Notes under the pieces: generated by a model
The model's input: only the letters and a program-made list of their open reading frames with translations
What the model was told of the DNA's origin: nothing
Databases searched by the model: none
Shown here: in pieces, positions 1 through 8,395 of the stretch
Numbering within the stretch: the stretch's first letter is position 1
Layout: each line of letters starts with the position of its first letter
Source of the DNA: CAYHCE01 sp964355015
Lineage (GTDB): Bacteria; Cyanobacteriota; Cyanobacteriia; PCC-6307; Cyanobiaceae
DNA length: 64,000 nt
Direction: 5' to 3'
Assembly: GCA_964355015.1 (NCBI GenBank)
Contig: CAYHCE010000009.1
Coordinates: forward strand, 21,913 to 85,912
Position numbers and translations under genes: made by a program

Positions 1-617
1 AGGCTCACGCCCTCCTCCCGGGCCGCGGCGGTGCTGCTGGCCCGGCCTTCCACCGTGCGGCGGCCCACGATCTCGCCGGTGGTGCTGTCCACCACCCGGA
101 TGTCGATGGCCACATAGTCCTTCGTTTCGGCCTGCTGCTTGCTGGTGCCGTAGCCCAGCAGGCCGAAGTTGCTCCCGGTGGCCTTGTTCTCCACGTTGGA
201 TTCGTAGGAGGTGACGGTGCCGAGCACGATGTAGCGAGCCCCTGTCATCTGGCCCTTCTGGGCTGCGCCCGGGCCCTTGCGCACGATCCCGAGCGCGCTG
301 AGCTCCTGCTCGGAAAGCACCTCCTTGAGGTTGCTGCGCTCCACCACCTGCAGATCGCCGGTGGCCTGCAGCTCGTTGGCCAGCATGGCGGCCAGGTCGG
401 TGGCAACCGGACCCTGCCACCACCAGCTCGGCTGGGTGACGGTGTTCTTGAAATCAGGCACCGACACCGTCGGCCGTCCCACCGACGGCAGCCGCTGCTG
501 GGCCGAGGCAAGCCCGGGGAAGAGGGCAGGCGCCAGAGACAGAGCGAGAGCCAACAGCAGCGCCGGCGGCCGGGGAAACCTCAACGCACAGCTGAACGGC
601 ACCGATGGAAGGGTCAC
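1..617 (-). CDS. CsgG/HfaB-family secreted protein (C-terminus cut by window edge)
   Basis: Partial: the 3' end lies outside the window. From a GTG at 617 (TTG at 584 also possible) the frame gives a signal peptide with a hydrophobic leucine/alanine core ending near ASAQQ. The CsgG-like fold follows: VSVPDFKNT, a WWWQG stretch, DLAAMLANELQ, VVERSNLKEVL, GARYIVLGTVTSYE, then YVAIDIRVVDSTTGEIV. These match the CsgG/HfaB family of periplasmic or outer-membrane associated proteins, which in curli systems form the secretion channel. No curli genes are visible here, so a curli role is not supported; an envelope role is inferred. Confidence 0.8.
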   Translation of the reverse strand, partial: MTLPSVPFSCALRFPRPPALLLALALSLAPALFPGLASAQQRLPSVGRPTVSVPDFKNTVTQPSWWWQGPVATDLAAMLANELQATGDLQVVERSNLKEVLSEQELSALGIVRKGPGAAQKGQMTGARYIVLGTVTSYESNVENKATGSNFGLLGYGTSKQQAETKDYVAIDIRVVDSTTGEIVGRRTVEGRASSTAAAREEGVS

Positions 618-808
618 GGCTGCAACACCCCGGCAGAAGAAGAGCATTCAAGCAAGGGCAACGGAGGGCGAAACCCGGCCCCCGGGGCGGCCGGAACGAA
701 TTCCGTCCCTGGTCCGGCGTTCCGTAGCGTTGGGCACGGTGGCGGGTCGGGCGTCTTCGGTTCAGTGGGCCATCTTTCCTACGCCCGCCGGACCGGCGGG
801 CGGGATCC

Positions 809-1339
809 ATGGCCAGCTCCGTCCTGATCTCAGCGGAACACAGAGCGCCAAGGCCGGCGCCGATGTTCGAACTGATCCCTTACGAGAAGTTCCGCGACAC
901 CCCGGCCGTGCGCTTCTTCGACATCACCGTGCCCACCTCCAACGCCCGTGATCTGGTGGTGCACAGCGGCCCTGCGGTCAGTCCCCCGGACGATCCCGAG
1001 ACCGGCGCCTGGCAGTTCTATCTGCATCCCCACCAGGAGGACAACCTGCTGGCGCTGCAGGGCGGCCGCACCTTCTTCCTGGTGAACCTGGGCTGGAACT
1101 ATCCCTTCCACATCGTGCGCCTGGAGACCGGCGGCGACATCCTGCGCATTCCGCCCGGCACCTTCCACCGCTCCGTCTCCGATCCCCACGGCTCCCTGGT
1201 GCTCAACCAGGCGGTGCGGGAGGAGGGAGCCTCGCTGGTGCGGGAGTTTCGCGTTTACAACAGCCACCGCATTCCCAGGCTGTTCGCCACCACCAGCCAG
1301 ACGGCGCCGCTGCCCAAGCTGCATGGAGTGAGCTGGTGA
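809..1339 (+). CDS. Cupin-fold protein, function unknown
   Basis: A 176-residue protein whose middle looks like a cupin beta-barrel: HPHQEDNLLALQGGRTFFLVN (shown in part) followed by ILRIPPGTFHRSVSDPHGS, i.e. the two histidine-bearing cupin motifs. The first 18 residues look like leader sequence; an in-frame ATG at 863 (MFELIPYEKF) is an equally good start, and neither has a clear ribosome-binding site. There is no signal peptide. No ligand or reaction can be assigned. It is transcribed divergently from the CsgG-like gene across a gap of about 190 bp. Confidence 0.75.
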   Translation: MASSVLISAEHRAPRPAPMFELIPYEKFRDTPAVRFFDITVPTSNARDLVVHSGPAVSPPDDPETGAWQFYLHPHQEDNLLALQGGRTFFLVNLGWNYPFHIVRLETGGDILRIPPGTFHRSVSDPHGSLVLNQAVREEGASLVREFRVYNSHRIPRLFATTSQTAPLPKLHGVSW

Positions 1340-1465
1340 CTCTCCTGGCAGAACGTGTCAGGTGATAGAGAAAGCCTATTGAGGTCACGATTTGAGCCGC
1401 CTTTCCTGTAGATGCTGAAATTCAGCCGAAGCTGTGGGGAGGCGGCACCACGCGGGTCAGAGGTC

Positions 1466-1678
1466 ATGTCGTTCATCAATCTTGAGCAGGGCATCAACGA
1501 GTGGCCTGCTGTAGCCAGATACGAGGAGTGCGATATCTTCCGGACCCCCGGGGGACAGTTCGTCGTGAGATTCGCAGGCAATCCTGCCGTTCAGTGGGAG
1601 GCGGCGACGATTCCAGCCGCCTACAACCTCTGCAGGACCATCATGATAAATGGAGAGAAGTCACGCCGAAGGGTGTGA
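1466..1678 (+). CDS. Small conserved-looking hypothetical protein
   Basis: The frame is open from 1412, but the likely start is the ATG at 1466, giving 70 residues beginning MSFINLEQGINEWPAV. A weak AGAGG lies just upstream of that ATG. The product is acidic at the start and ends in a basic tail (EKSRRRV). It contains one short aromatic-rich core (FRTPGGQFVVRF) and no membrane segment. The family is not recognised; composition and codon use look like real coding sequence. Confidence 0.55.
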   Translation: MSFINLEQGINEWPAVARYEECDIFRTPGGQFVVRFAGNPAVQWEAATIPAAYNLCRTIMINGEKSRRRV

Positions 1679-1738
1679 GCCTTCCCTCTGCCCTGAGCGC
1701 CTGGATGGGCTGGCCATTGAACCGGTTGGACTCTCGGA

Positions 1739-1855
1739 TCAGCCCCCGGAGCCAGCCAGCAGCTCGCCGATCAACGCCATCGAACCGCCCAGCAGGGCAA
1801 GACAACCTGCCCAGCGCAGCAGGCTTGAGGCGAGCATGGAGTTCACGGGAATCAA
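1739..1855 (-). CDS. Possible 38-residue single-span membrane protein
   Basis: On the minus strand an AGGAGG is followed after 8 nt by an in-frame TTG at 1855; an ATG follows at 1837. The product contains one hydrophobic stretch (LLRWAGCLALLGGSMALIGE) and ends in Gly-Ser-Gly-Gly. The good Shine-Dalgarno and the membrane-span composition support a real small gene next to hli, but no family is recognised. It could also be chance. Confidence 0.4.
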   Translation of the reverse strand: MIPVNSMLASSLLRWAGCLALLGGSMALIGELLAGSGG

Positions 1856-1914
1856 ACGGTGTACCTCCTGGTGTTCAGGCTGACTGGATGGCTCCAACCG
1901 CGGTGAGGATGCCC

Positions 1915-2100
1915 TCAAACCGCAGCGAGATCGGTCTCTGTGACCTGATGGAAGGGCACGGCGAAGGGCGGAGAGCCCTGTTTGGTGAGGGGCCAGCGGC
2001 GAACCCAGCACCTGTCTGCGTGATCATCGATGCTGACCACCTGGTAGGCGTGGTCCTGGTTGTCGGCGAGCCGGATGAAGGCGCCTGGATGGAGGTTCAT
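1915..2100 (-). CDS. Small conserved hypothetical protein (61 aa)
   Basis: The start chosen is the ATG at 2100 (MNLHPGAFIRLADNQDHAYQ); an upstream ATG at 2178 would read through a strong hairpin and is unlikely. The product is a short soluble beta-rich protein with FIRLADN, YQVVSIDDHADRCWVRRWPL and a C-terminal PFAVPFHQVTETDL. I recall similar small proteins in picocyanobacteria but know no function. It lies downstream of hli on the same strand, separated by the hairpin at 2119-2153. Confidence 0.65.
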   Translation of the reverse strand: MNLHPGAFIRLADNQDHAYQVVSIDDHADRCWVRRWPLTKQGSPPFAVPFHQVTETDLAAV

Positions 2101-2118
2101 GGCGGGAGTTCGGTTACC

Positions 2119-2153
2119 GCGCGCCAGGTCGACAGCAGGTCGTCCTGGCGCGC
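2119..2153. other. Strong inverted repeat (hairpin) between hli and the 61-aa gene
   Basis: GCGCGCCAGG pairs perfectly with CCTGGCGCGC; inside, after a T-T mismatch, CGAC pairs with GTCG around an AGCAG loop. In the minus direction no T-run follows, so it is not a classical intrinsic terminator for hli. On the plus strand only CTTTC follows. It may stabilise the hli transcript 3' end or shape the 5' leader of the next gene. Confidence 0.6.
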
Positions 2154-2177
2154 CTTTCAACGGATCCTGTGGGCGCA

Positions 2178-2384
2178 TCAGCCCTTGGACAGCAGCAGGC
2201 CCAGTCCGATCTGGTGCAGGATGCCCTGACCGGTGAGGGCTTCCGTGAGCAGGCCGATCACGAAGCCCAGCATCGCGACCCGACCGTTGAGCCGTTCAGC
2301 CCGTTGGAGCTGTTCGGCGTGAATCTGATCAGCGGCGGTGCTCTGGAACCATTGGCTGTCGGCCTGGGGCGTGGAGTTGGTCAT
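2178..2384 (-). CDS. hli: High-light-inducible protein (HLIP/SCP)
   Basis: A 68-residue single-helix chlorophyll a/b-binding-like protein. The C-terminal half carries the HLIP signature ERLNGRVAMLGFVIGL followed by LTEALTGQGILHQIG: the E..N/R pair and the glycine-rich membrane helix bind chlorophyll and carotenoid in this family. HLIPs sit in the thylakoid membrane and protect newly made photosystem II and chlorophyll under light stress. The start is the ATG at 2384, because upstream in-frame sequence has no HLIP features. The region just upstream shares a 14-nt sequence with the region upstream of the carotenoid oxygenase gene. Confidence 0.93.
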   Translation of the reverse strand: MTNSTPQADSQWFQSTAADQIHAEQLQRAERLNGRVAMLGFVIGLLTEALTGQGILHQIGLGLLLSKG

Positions 2385-2627
2385 GGCTCGGGGTTGAACT
2401 GGGGTCAACGTAACGGAGTATTTCGACGGATTGACAATCAGTCGTCTTTTGGTCATCACTGTCATCGAATACACACCCGCTGTATCGGCCCCCTTCGCCT
2501 GAAGCCCGCCTCGACACAAGGGTGAAGCTGAGTGCCGGCATTCCTGCTGCGAGGCAGCTGAACGGTTCCCAGGAGAAGGGCCAGGGCAGCGCAGCCGCTC
2601 AGCCGGCGGGTCCAGCAAAGAGGTTGG

Positions 2628-3299
2628 TCAGGTCCTGGCCATGGCCAGGTGCTGGAGGAACCAGTCGCGGGCCAGCTGGGCGGCTTGCTCCAGGGTGCCG
2701 GGCTCCTCGAACAGATGGGTGGCTCCCGGAACCACCTGCAGGTCGTGGGGGGCCATCAGCCGGGCGGCGGCCTGCCGGTTGAGCTGGAGAACCTCGAAGT
2801 CCTCACCGCCGACGAGGAACAACGTGGGGCTGCCGACCAGCGGCAGGGCCTGCGGCGCCAGGTCGGGACGGCCACCACGGGACACCACGGCGCCCACCGG
2901 ATCCGGGCGTGCCGCCGCCGCAGCGATGGCCGCAGCGGCGCCGGTGCTGGCGCCGAACAGGCCGATCGGCAGGCCGCTCAGCTCCGGTTGCCTGCCCACC
3001 CAGTCGATGGCCCCGATCAGGCGCCGGCTGAGCAGGGGGATGTCGAAGCGCAACGACCGGTCCCGCTCGTCGATGCGCCCCTCGGCTGCGCTGAGCAGAT
3101 CGAACAGGAGCGTGGCCAGCCCCGCCTCCACCAGCACGCTCGCCACGAAACGGTTGCGGCGGCTGAAGCGACTGCTGCCGCTGCCATGGGCGAACAGCAC
3201 CAGCCCCGCCGCCGGATCCGGAAGGTTCAGCGTGCCGGCCAGCGCCGCCCCAGCCGACTGGACGATGACCTCCCGCTCGGTGGTGGACGTGCGGCTCAC
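2628..3299 (-). CDS. Alpha/beta hydrolase (dienelactone-hydrolase type)
   Basis: Cytosolic alpha/beta-hydrolase of about 223 residues. The nucleophile elbow is GASTG (serine nucleophile), preceded by the oxyanion region LVLFAHGSGSSR. The acid is likely in LVGGEDFEVL and the catalytic histidine in GATHLFEEPGTL, so the full triad is visible. The start chosen is the GTG at 3299 behind a G-rich ribosome-binding region; a GTG at 3332 in the same frame is the alternative. Proteins of this type are often annotated as phosphoribosyltransferase-associated or dienelactone hydrolases. The substrate is unknown. Confidence 0.8.
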   Translation of the reverse strand: MSRTSTTEREVIVQSAGAALAGTLNLPDPAAGLVLFAHGSGSSRFSRRNRFVASVLVEAGLATLLFDLLSAAEGRIDERDRSLRFDIPLLSRRLIGAIDWVGRQPELSGLPIGLFGASTGAAAAIAAAAARPDPVGAVVSRGGRPDLAPQALPLVGSPTLFLVGGEDFEVLQLNRQAAARLMAPHDLQVVPGATHLFEEPGTLEQAAQLARDWFLQHLAMART

Positions 3300-3354
3300 G
3301 GAACCCCCCTGACGCCTCCCTTTCCTAGCCACAGGAGCCTGGAGTGGATACGGT

Positions 3355-3885
3355 TCAGGAAGATCCTTCCGATCCCCATTTTCTGCCCGTGGCCCCGTGC
3401 TCGAGCAGAGCCCTGAGGCTCACTGTGCGCTTGCGTTCGAGCGGTTGGGTGTCGGCGAGTTTGGTCTCGGTGATGCCGACGCAGTCGACGATCACGCAGT
3501 GGGTTTTGGCGATGGCGTCCTCGCCGCTCAAGGCGCCCAGGTCGTTGCTGAGCCCCGGCATGGGCTGCTCGTCGAAGCCCTCGCCCCGGGAGAAACGCCG
3601 CAGCGCCTCAATCAGCTCGGCGTCGGCGCCAGGTCCCTCGCGGATCAGGTGATGGGGGCGACTCGGGCTCGGAGAACCTGCAGAACCAGCACCTGCGTCA
3701 GCCGCCAGGGCAGGATCTCGATCTCCGGCACGAAGCGCGGGCTGATCAGGTCGCTGATGAGGTTGGCCAACCATTCCTCCTGATCGAGGGCGTTGGCAAC
3801 GCCACGATAGTTTTCAGCGCCCCATCATCGGGCGAGGCAGGTCACGCTTGAACTCCAGCGTCGTGCCCTCAGGGCGTCAGGGCGC
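3355..3885 (-). pseudogene. Decayed AlbA_2-domain gene joined to a type I restriction (HsdR) fragment
   Basis: Read on the minus strand, several frames carry pieces of one old protein. Near 3870 there is EGTTLEFKRDL, then LKTIVA, then LISDLISPRFVPEIEILPW and RLTQVLVLQV, which are AlbA_2 (Schlafen-like/RecG-like) motifs. After a frameshift come SPSPSRPHHLIREGP and ADAELIEALRRFSRGEGFDE. From about 3510 the sequence switches to AIAKTHCVIVDCVGITET and DTQPLERKRTVSLRALLEH, typical of the HsdR C-terminal half. Frameshifts and missing middle parts show it is dead. The junction of two families suggests deletion between neighbouring defence genes. Confidence 0.75.
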
Positions 3886-4212
3886 TTGAGCAGGTCGAGC
3901 AGATCCATTCTGCTCGGAACTTCACTCGGAAGAAGCGAACCGTATCAAGGCTCCGAGTCATCAGCTGAGCGCGTAGGGTTGCATCTGCGCTCAACGCTCT
4001 CTTCTGCTGCCTGAGCTGCACGATTGCGGAGCTCTTCAGCCGTTCGCCAACCACTGAGATCACCGGCGAGGCGATGGAGACCTGCCGGAGGCAGGCCCAT
4101 CGCTGCATGGAGGCGGCCCAGCAGTGCCAGGCCGCTGATGACGGCGCGGGGCTGGGGATCAGCGCCAGGGCTTGCTGCCAGTAGGTTCTGAGTCCAACAC
4201 ATCCCCCCTGCC
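3886..4212. other. Non-coding stretch upstream of the antiporter gene
   Basis: About 330 bp between the restriction-gene relic and the antiporter. Short open frames exist on the minus strand, but none has recognisable motifs or a ribosome-binding site. It is probably further decayed sequence plus the promoter of the antiporter gene; no promoter elements can be named with confidence. Confidence 0.5.
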
Positions 4213-6198
4213 ATGCAGAGCTTGCTGCTCGACCTGGTGGTGATCTTTGCCCTTTCGGTGCTGGCGGCGATCGTGTGTCATCGCTTGCGCCTGCCTTCGG
4301 CGATCGGCCTGTTGCTGGCCGGCGTGATGGCGGGCCCCCAGGCCCTCGGCATGGTGCGCAATGCCCATGAAATAGAACTGCTCGCCGAAATCGGCGTGGT
4401 GCTGCTGCTGTTTGTCATCGGGCTGGAGATCTCGATCGCTGATCTGGAGCGGCTGCAGCGCTTCTTCGCGATTGGGGGCAGTGCCCAGTTCTTCGGCACC
4501 GCAGCGGTGGTGGCAGCTTGCCTGCTGCCACTGGGGTTGTTGCCGCAGCAGAGCCTTTACCTGGGCTTTGTGGTGGCTCTCTCCAGCACGGCCATCGTGC
4601 TGCGTCTGCTCCAGGATCGCGGCGAACTGGAAACCCCCCATGGGCGCTCGATCCTCGCGATTCTGATTTACCAGGATGTTGGTGTGGTGCCGGTGATGCT
4701 CATGGCGCCCCTACTGGCCAGCAGCGCCGGGCTGGGGCCTGGGGCCGGCAGCGGCAGTGGCATGGGAGCCATCGGAGAGTTGCTGTTGAAGGTGCTGCTC
4801 GTGGGCGCGTTGGGCTATGGCGCCTATCGCTGGATGGTGCCCTGGGTGCTGGAACGGATTACGCGGACCCGCAGCTCAGAGGCGTTTCTGCTGGGTGTGT
4901 TCACGCTATGTGTCGGCATTGCCGTACTCACCCAGTCTCTCGGACTGTCGCTGGCTCTTGGGGCCTTTCTGGCGGGCTTCATCCTCTCGGAATCGGAGTA
5001 TTCCCATCAGGCTGTGGCCGTGATGCTTCCTTTCCGCGATGTGCTGATGAGCTTGTTCTTCATCTCCATCGGCATGTTGCTCAATGTCCCCTTTGTGCTG
5101 GGACACCCCCTGCAGATTGTTCTGCTGACCCTGGCGGTCCTGCTGGTGAAGCCGCTGCTTGCTTTTGTTGCCTCGCTGGTGGTGGGTCTCCCCCTGCGTC
5201 AGTCCGTACTGTGCGGCATGTCCCTGGGCCAGGTGGGCGAGTTCTCGCTGGTGGCCACCAAAGCCGGAGTGAGTACCGGCCTGCTGGGGCCGGAGATCTT
5301 CCAGACCGTGCTTGCGGTGGCCCTGTTGAGCATGCTGGCCACCCCGGCCATGGTCGGAGCCGCCCCCTGGCTGGCTCAGACCCTGGCACGGCGTGGCCTG
5401 GGCCGCTTGTCGAAACGGCTCCACTGGTCCGAAGACGAGGTGCCGATCGGGACCCTTGATCAGCATGTGCTGATCGTTGGTTTTGGCGTGACCGGCCGCA
5501 ATCTGGCCCATAGCTGTCGCCGCTGTGACGTGCCCTATGCCGTGGTGGAGCTCAATGCCGCCCTGGTGAAACAGGCCCGCAGCCAGGGCGAGCCGATCCA
5601 CTACGGTGACGCCAGCCAGCCGGCGATCCTCAACCTGGTGCGGGCCAGCCGCGCCAGGGCGATCGTGGTCGTGATCGATGATCCCGCAGCCACCCGCCGC
5701 ATCGTTGAACTGGCCCGCAGGCTGGCAGCCGATGCCTACATCCTGGTGCGCAGTCGCTATCTGCGTGAGGTGGAGCCGCTCACGAATCTGGGCGCCGATG
5801 AAGTGATCGCCGACGAACTGGAAGTTTCGATCGAGGTGTTCTCACGTGTGCTGGCCAGGATGCTCGTGCCGCGGGAAACCATCAAACGCCTGATCGGTGA
5901 TGTGCGCGGTGAATGGCGCCGTATGGCCAGAAACCTGGCCCCCGAGGCCACCCAGGTGAATGATCTTCGGGTCGTTCTGCCCCAGTTGGCGACCCACAGC
6001 ATCCAGCTCCGGGCTGATCACCCCCTGGTGAGTCTGAGCATCGCCCAGAGTCGCCTGCGCGAAGACCACGGGGTGACCGTGCTGGCCGTGATCCGCGCCG
6101 GTCAGACCCTGGCCAACCCCTGTGGGGACCTGGAGCTGCGCCAGAATGATGTTCTGTTCGTGATTGGCCCTGTGGACTGGGATCCCGTTCTGGATTGA
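4213..6198 (+). CDS. CPA2-family cation:proton antiporter with TrkA domains (KefB/YbaL-like)
   Basis: A 661-residue inner-membrane protein. Residues 1 to about 390 form the Na+/H+-exchanger-type membrane domain with many spans. After a short linker, residues about 416-535 are a TrkA-N/RCK Rossmann domain with LIVGFGVTGRNL and later YGDASQPAIL. Residues about 580-655 are a TrkA-C domain ending LELRQNDVLFVIGP. This order is typical of KefB/KefC/YbaL antiporters that move K+ or Na+ against H+ under nucleotide control. The ion specificity cannot be read from sequence. It is a single gene with no operon partner. Confidence 0.92.
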   Translation: MQSLLLDLVVIFALSVLAAIVCHRLRLPSAIGLLLAGVMAGPQALGMVRNAHEIELLAEIGVVLLLFVIGLEISIADLERLQRFFAIGGSAQFFGTAAVVAACLLPLGLLPQQSLYLGFVVALSSTAIVLRLLQDRGELETPHGRSILAILIYQDVGVVPVMLMAPLLASSAGLGPGAGSGSGMGAIGELLLKVLLVGALGYGAYRWMVPWVLERITRTRSSEAFLLGVFTLCVGIAVLTQSLGLSLALGAFLAGFILSESEYSHQAVAVMLPFRDVLMSLFFISIGMLLNVPFVLGHPLQIVLLTLAVLLVKPLLAFVASLVVGLPLRQSVLCGMSLGQVGEFSLVATKAGVSTGLLGPEIFQTVLAVALLSMLATPAMVGAAPWLAQTLARRGLGRLSKRLHWSEDEVPIGTLDQHVLIVGFGVTGRNLAHSCRRCDVPYAVVELNAALVKQARSQGEPIHYGDASQPAILNLVRASRARAIVVVIDDPAATRRIVELARRLAADAYILVRSRYLREVEPLTNLGADEVIADELEVSIEVFSRVLARMLVPRETIKRLIGDVRGEWRRMARNLAPEATQVNDLRVVLPQLATHSIQLRADHPLVSLSIAQSRLREDHGVTVLAVIRAGQTLANPCGDLELRQNDVLFVIGPVDWDPVLD

Positions 6199-6334
6199 CC
6201 ACGGCCCTCCAGGTACTGGCCGGGGTTTTGCTCGCTTCTGTCCCCTGCGTGGCGCCCGCTCCCTGCAGCACTCCGCCGACCCGGGTTCGCGCCCCAACCG
6301 GGATGCCTATGACAGCGCCATGGCGATGCGATCC

Positions 6335-8359
6335 TTACAGACCGAACGGATAGGTGTCCGGCATTCCTTTCAGTGCCGCGGTCGCGAGTGGCGTTACGGC
6401 ATGGCTCTGGTCGAACCAGATGTACTCGTCGAACTGCTGCGGCAGCACGGCCTGGAAGTAGTGGCTCTGAAGTTCGCTCTCGGGGCGGTAGATCACGCCG
6501 ATCGCCCGTTCGAGCCGCGGCTTCATCAGCGCCCTGCGAAGTTCCACGGAAGCCGGCGTCCTTAGAGGCAGCAGGAACTGGCGTTCGCCGCTCTCGTGGC
6601 ACAGACGTTCGTAGCTCTGCTCCAGTGACGGACGCACGCTCCTGATGAGCATCGGGCCGTCCCAGTCCGTTGCAGCGGCGACGCTGCCGCCGTGCGTGCC
6701 GAAGCCGATGGCATAGGCGGCAGGGCCGAACTGCTGCCGGCAGAGCTGGCCGATGTTGAATTCGCCCCGCCTCGTCATCTCGGTGGCGCTCGCATCGCCG
6801 ACATGAGAGTTGTGCGCCCAGACGACGGCGCGGCTCTCGGGGCCGTGATGGTGCAGGAGGTTCAGCAGCGTGTCGAACATGTGCCGGTCGCGCAGATTCC
6901 ATGAGGCGCGCGAGCCGTAGTACATGATCCGGTAGTACTGCTCGGCGTTCGAGACCAGCAGAGCGTTCTGGCTGGCGTCGAGAAAGCGCTCGCCATCCTG
7001 CTCGGCGTAGGCCTGTTCCTTGCGGAGCAGGTCCTTCAGGACGGCAACGACGGGGGCCTCGCAACTGCGATAGCTGCCGGTGATCGCGGCATGCCCATAG
7101 ATGGCCGGCTCCGCCTCCCATGGCGTCAGACAGCCATAGCGCAGCTGGGCCAGCTGCGACGCCTGTGGGTCGACGTCCTTGAGGTAATCGAGAACCGCTC
7201 GGATCGAGCTGTAGAGGCTGTAGAGGTCGAGCCCACGGAACGCGACGCGCTGCGCGGGCGCGCGGGCGGCGTTGTGGGCCCGCAGCCAGTCGACGAACTC
7301 GCGGGTCTCGCCGTTGCGCCACATCCAGGTGGGGAAGCGGGCAAATGCGCTCCACTCCGAGGGCGGAGTTTCGGCATGCCGCACGTAGTGATCGACGCGG
7401 GCCGCATCCGGCCAGTCGCCCTCGATCGCCACGAACGAGAACCCCTTGCGCTCGATCAGCTCCCGCGTGATCCGCGCCCGCATGCGGTAAAACTCCGAGG
7501 TGCCGTGCGAGGCCTCACCGATCAGCACCACCCGTGCAGCGCCGATCCGTCCGAGCAGCGGCGCCAGGTCGACCGAGTCGATGTCGCTGAACGGTTCGCA
7601 GGCAGCGGCGATCAGGCGGGCGACTTCGTGGTCGTCTACCCTCGCCCGATCTTCACGGCGCAACGGCAGCGGCGGCTGATCAGGCGGCTCCGGTGCCCAG
7701 CCCTGCTCGCCGACGAGCGGCACGAAGCGCACGTCGAGCAGTTCTTCGGTTGTGTATTCGGTGTCCGAGAGCCGGGTGATGCGCAGCAGTTCCTGCAGAC
7801 GCCGCTCCGCACCCACGGGGATCACGAGCCTGCCGCCGATCTTCAGCTGCTCCTTGAGCGACCGTGGCACCTCGGGACCGCCGGCGGCCACCAGGATCGC
7901 GTCGTACGGTGCGTGCTCTGGCCAGCCGAGCGTGCCGTCGCCCTGCAGCACATGCACGTTGCGGAACCCCTGCGAGCGGAGCGCCCCGGCCGCCCGGGTC
8001 GCGATCTGGCCGTCGCGTTCGACCGTGTAGACGGTCTGGGCGATCCGTGAGAGCACCGCTGCCGCGTAGCCCGATCCGGTGCCGATGTCCAGCACCGTCT
8101 CCTCGCCCTTCAGCAGCAGCGCCTCCGCCATCAGCGCCACGATGTAGGGCTGGGTGGCCGTCTGGCCGGCCTCGATCGGCAACGGCGTGTCGTCATAGGC
8201 GAATTCGCGCAGCTCCTGGGGCAGGAAGGCCTCGCGCTGCACATGGCGCATCGCGTCGAGCACGAGCGGGGAAGCGATGCCGCGATGGGCAATCTGCCGC
8301 TCCACCATCGCGTGACGGCGGCGGCTCGACTCGGCGTTCCTGTCGGTGGTCGCGTTCAT
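6335..8359 (-). CDS. Fusion: protein-L-isoaspartate O-methyltransferase + erythromycin-esterase-like domain
   Basis: A single 674-residue frame. Residues 1 to about 220 are a PCMT domain: MVERQIAHRGIASPLVLDAM, the active-site region PLPIEAGQTATQPYIVALM, SAM motif VLDIGTGSGYAAAVL (about 89-103) and VGEQGW. PCMT repairs isoaspartyl damage using SAM. A basic/proline linker (about 221-245) leads to an erythromycin-esterase-like domain: VLIGEASHGTSEFYRMR (about 278-294), VAIEGDWPDAARVDHYVR, a histidine-bearing VVWAHNSHVGDA, and a C-terminal GVIYRPESE. The second domain's natural substrate is unknown; relatives include macrolide esterases and many uncharacterised proteins. Both motif sets look intact. 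Confidence 0.9.
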   Translation of the reverse strand: MNATTDRNAESSRRRHAMVERQIAHRGIASPLVLDAMRHVQREAFLPQELREFAYDDTPLPIEAGQTATQPYIVALMAEALLLKGEETVLDIGTGSGYAAAVLSRIAQTVYTVERDGQIATRAAGALRSQGFRNVHVLQGDGTLGWPEHAPYDAILVAAGGPEVPRSLKEQLKIGGRLVIPVGAERRLQELLRITRLSDTEYTTEELLDVRFVPLVGEQGWAPEPPDQPPLPLRREDRARVDDHEVARLIAAACEPFSDIDSVDLAPLLGRIGAARVVLIGEASHGTSEFYRMRARITRELIERKGFSFVAIEGDWPDAARVDHYVRHAETPPSEWSAFARFPTWMWRNGETREFVDWLRAHNAARAPAQRVAFRGLDLYSLYSSIRAVLDYLKDVDPQASQLAQLRYGCLTPWEAEPAIYGHAAITGSYRSCEAPVVAVLKDLLRKEQAYAEQDGERFLDASQNALLVSNAEQYYRIMYYGSRASWNLRDRHMFDTLLNLLHHHGPESRAVVWAHNSHVGDASATEMTRRGEFNIGQLCRQQFGPAAYAIGFGTHGGSVAAATDWDGPMLIRSVRPSLEQSYERLCHESGERQFLLPLRTPASVELRRALMKPRLERAIGVIYRPESELQSHYFQAVLPQQFDEYIWFDQSHAVTPLATAALKGMPDTYPFGL

Positions 8360-8395
8360 CCTGATGGTCAGGCTACGCCGCGCCTCGCTCCCCCT

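Noticed and set aside
3945..4214. 89-codon minus-strand frame before the antiporter gene
   Set aside because: No motifs, no ribosome-binding site, and it lies in decayed sequence; not called as a gene.
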